From the NCBI RefSeq assembly GCF_030323865.1, contig NZ_CP066362.1, positions 186,001-250,000 of the forward strand: a stretch of DNA of 64,000 bases, written 5' to 3'. Position numbers and translations under genes: made by a program. How positions within the stretch are numbered: position 1 is the stretch's first letter; each line of letters begins with the position of its first letter. This stretch comes from Pseudarthrobacter defluvii. Lineage in GTDB: Bacteria; Actinomycetota; Actinomycetes; Actinomycetales; Micrococcaceae. Positions 61,957 through 64,000 of this stretch are shown here, one piece after another. The notes below the pieces were generated by a model, which saw nothing but the letters and a program-made list of their open reading frames with translations, searched no databases and had not been told where the DNA came from.

Positions 61957-62130
61957 ATGGAACGGCCGCTTACAGACAACTCCCAGGAAATCGAAGTGCT
62001 GGACGGCCAGATCTCCGTGGAGGAACTGCTCGCTGAACTCGGCTTCAACTGGACGGCAGAACCTGTGGGCGGTGGCCCGGCAGGCGGGACTTCCGAGGGC
62101 GAAGAGTACAGCCAGCCCGCGCTGTTCTAG
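61957..62130 (+). CDS. small acidic hypothetical protein
   Basis: 57 residues starting MERPLTDNSQEIEVLDGQIS, 35 bp after dhaM. It contains a short helix-like VEELLAELGFNWTAEP and a Gly-rich end YSQPALF. No strong ribosome site (only GGTGG). No domain recognised. It may be the last gene of the dha operon or an independent orphan. Confidence 0.45.
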   Translation: MERPLTDNSQEIEVLDGQISVEELLAELGFNWTAEPVGGGPAGGTSEGEEYSQPALF

Positions 62131-62160
62131 CTGCCTGCTCCTGGTCCGGTCCGGGTACCA

Positions 62161-62592
62161 CTAACCCAGCGGGAAGACGCCGATAAACCAGAACGAAACC
62201 ACGGCAAAGACTGCGAAAAACGCAATCAGGCAGCCCATTACGGTACGCGGTTCTGAGGAAACCTGGAGCGACTCGTTCGGGTTGACCGGGTTGTAGGCAA
62301 CCTCGATCAGCGAGCCCGGCGCCGGCTGCTCCACTGTCGAAATTTCTGACTTGCCCATGAAGAGGGTGCCCCGCGGATCGGTGAACTGGTAGGTGGGGTA
62401 ATAGCGCAGGTTACGGCTGGAGCCGCCTGTTCCACCGATCCATCGGGTGGCGCTGCCGGTGACAGTAGCCTGCGCCTTGGGCCACGCAGCCATCTGCTGG
62501 CTCTGGCGCTTGGTCCTGCGTGCCGCGTAGACCAGTGAAAATATGGCGGCCGCAACAAACAGCGCCCACACGATGTACAGAATGGTTTTCAT
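62161..62592 (-). CDS. DUF3592-like membrane protein
   Basis: 143 residues from MKTILYIVWALFVAAAIF. One helix at 3-22 and another at about 120-140 enclose a soluble beta-rich domain: AQATVTGSATRWIGG, YYPTYQFTDPRG, and GSLIEVAYNPVNPNESLQV, which is the DUF3592 strand pattern with a conserved VxYNPxNP motif. Such proteins are membrane proteins of unknown role. It lies downstream of mutY on the same strand, 58 bp apart. Confidence 0.78.
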   Translation of the reverse strand: MKTILYIVWALFVAAAIFSLVYAARRTKRQSQQMAAWPKAQATVTGSATRWIGGTGGSSRNLRYYPTYQFTDPRGTLFMGKSEISTVEQPAPGSLIEVAYNPVNPNESLQVSSEPRTVMGCLIAFFAVFAVVSFWFIGVFPLG

Positions 62593-62650
62593 GGTTCCCC
62601 CGGTTCCGGTCACCAAGAAGTATGCCATCCCGGCCCCCGCGGCCGGTTGC

Positions 62651-63685
62651 TCAGGCTGGTAGCCGGAAGCCGCCGTCGTGCATCTCCGCCAGCCCGTCCG
62701 CCAGCAGCCCTGCCAGCGCCCGGTCCAATTGCTCGGGGGCGGAGTTGAGCCGGTGCAGGGCGGCCAGGGGCACGCCGATTCCCTCCGGCGCGTAGCCAAG
62801 ATCGGCGGGTTCGCGGTGGAACATGTCCGGCGGCACGGGTGCGTCCGCCAGCCGCAGCACGGCCAGCACGGCGCCCCGGACCTGGCGGTCGGTGCCGTGC
62901 CAGGACTGCCCTTTGGGAACGTACGACGGCGGCGGCTCACCGGCGGCGAGCCAGGCGCAGGAGTCTCTCACGGGACAGTCGGCGCACTTGGGGGCGCGGG
63001 CCGTGCACACCAGCGCCCCCAGTTCCATGACTGCGGCGTTCCAGCGCACGGAGGTTTCGTCGTTGTCCGGCAGCAGGGCGGCAGCAAGGCGCATTTCCGC
63101 CGCCGTCAGGGCCGGGGCCGGTAGCGCTGTGCCGGTGATGAGCCGGGCGTGCACCCTGCGGATGTTGGTGTCCACCACCGTTTCCCGACGGCCGTAGGCA
63201 AAAGCTGCTACGGCCGCGGCGGTGTAGCTGCCCACGCCGGGAAGGGTCAGCAGTTCCGCGTAAGTGTCGGGGACCTTGCCGGCGTGGTCCTGCACGATGG
63301 CGGTGGCCGCCGCGTGCAGCCTCAGGGCCCGCCGTGGGTAGCCCAGCCGGCCCCAGGAACGGACAGCTTCGCCTGCCGGTTCACCTGCCAGGCCGGCGGG
63401 AGTGGGCCAGCGCTTGAGCCACTCATGCCAGACGGGCAGCACCCGGACCACAGGCGTCTGCTGCAGCATGATCTCGCTGACCAGCACGCCCCAGGGGGAG
63501 CAGCCAGGGTCCCGCCACGGCAGGTCGCGGGCAATGCCGGCGAACCAGCCATTGATCCGCCGGTGCAGCAGCTCCAGGTCCGCGGAGGCGACTGATGCGT
63601 CCGTAATGGGGGAGGTTTGAGTTTCGATGCCAACACTGTAGTGGATGGATTCCGGCGGGCCGAAAACCGGGTGTGACCAGAGCAA
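62651..63685 (-). CDS. mutY: A/G-specific adenine DNA glycosylase
   Basis: 344 residues if the TTG at 63685 is used; no in-frame ATG or GTG exists before the conserved core, so the start is unsure. The HhH-GPD fold contains WGVLVSEIMLQQTPV with the catalytic Glu, LPGVGSYTAAAV (the helix-hairpin-helix), VDTNIRRVHARL with the catalytic Asp, and the 4Fe-4S ligands C-x6-C-x2-C-x5-C (CTARAPKCADCPVRDSC). The MutT-like C-terminal domain of E. coli MutY is replaced by a shorter region, as in mycobacteria. It removes A mispaired with 8-oxoguanine. Confidence 0.92.
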   Translation of the reverse strand: MLWSHPVFGPPESIHYSVGIETQTSPITDASVASADLELLHRRINGWFAGIARDLPWRDPGCSPWGVLVSEIMLQQTPVVRVLPVWHEWLKRWPTPAGLAGEPAGEAVRSWGRLGYPRRALRLHAAATAIVQDHAGKVPDTYAELLTLPGVGSYTAAAVAAFAYGRRETVVDTNIRRVHARLITGTALPAPALTAAEMRLAAALLPDNDETSVRWNAAVMELGALVCTARAPKCADCPVRDSCAWLAAGEPPPSYVPKGQSWHGTDRQVRGAVLAVLRLADAPVPPDMFHREPADLGYAPEGIGVPLAALHRLNSAPEQLDRALAGLLADGLAEMHDGGFRLPA

Positions 63686-63743
63686 TGGGCCGGCGGCGGC
63701 GTGGTGGCCGTGCAGAACCGGAGGCGTTCCCTAGCCTAGAAGG

Positions 63744-64000
63744 ATGGGCAGGCAAGGCAATTCATCAGCACGCGGCACGTCGGGTTCCAGCAGCGTCCGG
63801 AAACCGAGCGCCGCTGTATACCGCCGCCGCCGGCTGGTCGCTGGCGGTGCCCTGCTGCTGGTGATCGCACTCGTGGTCAGCGGTTTCGCCTTGGCGGGTG
63901 CCTTCAAGGGCGGATCGCAGCAGGCCTCCTCCACCCAGCCTTCTCCCACCGACCCTGCCTCCGCGAATCCGGCGGCCTCAGCCACACCCTCCGCTTCCGC
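63744..64000 (+). CDS. membrane-anchored protein with Ser/Thr/Pro-rich extracellular stalk (5' part)
   Basis: 85 codons to the window edge. MGRQGNSSARGTSGSSS, then a basic patch (AVYRRRRLV), one membrane helix (about 34-55, AGGALLLVIALVVSGFALAG), and a Ser/Thr/Pro/Ala-rich stretch outside. This is a type II anchor or uncleaved signal. AGAAGG precedes the ATG closely. The extracellular domain lies beyond the window, so function is unknown. It diverges from mutY. Confidence 0.65.
   Translation, partial: MGRQGNSSARGTSGSSSVRKPSAAVYRRRRLVAGGALLLVIALVVSGFALAGAFKGGSQQASSTQPSPTDPASANPAASATPSAS

Overview
The window looks like chromosome from a high-GC actinobacterium, most likely an Arthrobacter/Pseudarthrobacter-type member of the Micrococcaceae. 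This rests on the very GC-rich coding bias, frequent GTG starts, Lsr2 and ClpC, short Micrococcaceae-type orphan proteins, and a gene order that follows the actinobacterial blocks pheA-serS and ppa-dacB-DUF2342-tilS-hpt-ftsH-folEPBK-DUF3180-PH-DUF2520-panC ... lysS-lsr2-clpC ... mutY. I saw no tRNA, rRNA, prophage, insertion sequence or CRISPR array. All functional assignments come from reading motifs; no database search was run.

Layout. 1-5.9 kb: end of a fused acetyl-CoA carboxylase carboxyltransferase, a DHFR/RibD-like protein, a LapA-domain membrane protein, two small orphan proteins, an amidase preceded by a short leader ORF, a rhodanese and prephenate dehydratase. 6-12.3 kb: a lipid kinase, serS, an AbiEi-like/DUF559 fusion lying between two copies of a diverged 48-bp repeat, a HAD phosphatase, a histidine phosphatase and a SatD-like regulator. 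12.4-19.4 kb: a large catalase and a phosphoketolase diverging from one control region with a palindrome, then an esterase/DUF429 pair. 19.5-34.2 kb: ppa, dacB, zinc metalloprotease, tilS, hpt, ftsH, and a compact operon for folate (folE, P, B, K), bacterial PH-domain membrane proteins, a DUF2520 protein and panC, mostly joined by 4-bp stop/start overlaps.

34.2-51.0 kb is accessory DNA lying between panC and lysS, which are close together in mycobacteria. It holds two TetR regulators, a DUF222-HNH protein, a DJ-1/PfpI protein, a DHA2 drug exporter, two paralogous alpha/beta hydrolases, and a permease-DUF1989-DUF1989-urea carboxylase-allophanate hydrolase operon. That operon has the architecture now linked to guanidine rather than urea breakdown. 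51.1-56.2 kb returns to conserved genes: lysS, a 58-residue membrane protein, lsr2 and clpC. 56.2-64 kb: an S9 peptidase flanked by copies of a structured repeat, an ArgA-type acetyltransferase, the PTS-type dihydroxyacetone kinase genes dhaKLM, small proteins, mutY, and the start of a membrane-anchored protein.

The most novel signal is non-coding. Three copies of an intergenic hairpin family (56237-56319, 56352-56423, 58689-58760) share a nearly invariant 20-nt loop while their stems change in compensating ways. Other structures are a 58-bp tandem repeat with two competing hairpins, a diverged repeat around the AbiEi-like gene, and a palindrome (consensus CTAAGC-NT-GCTTA) at three promoters, two of them next to stress genes.
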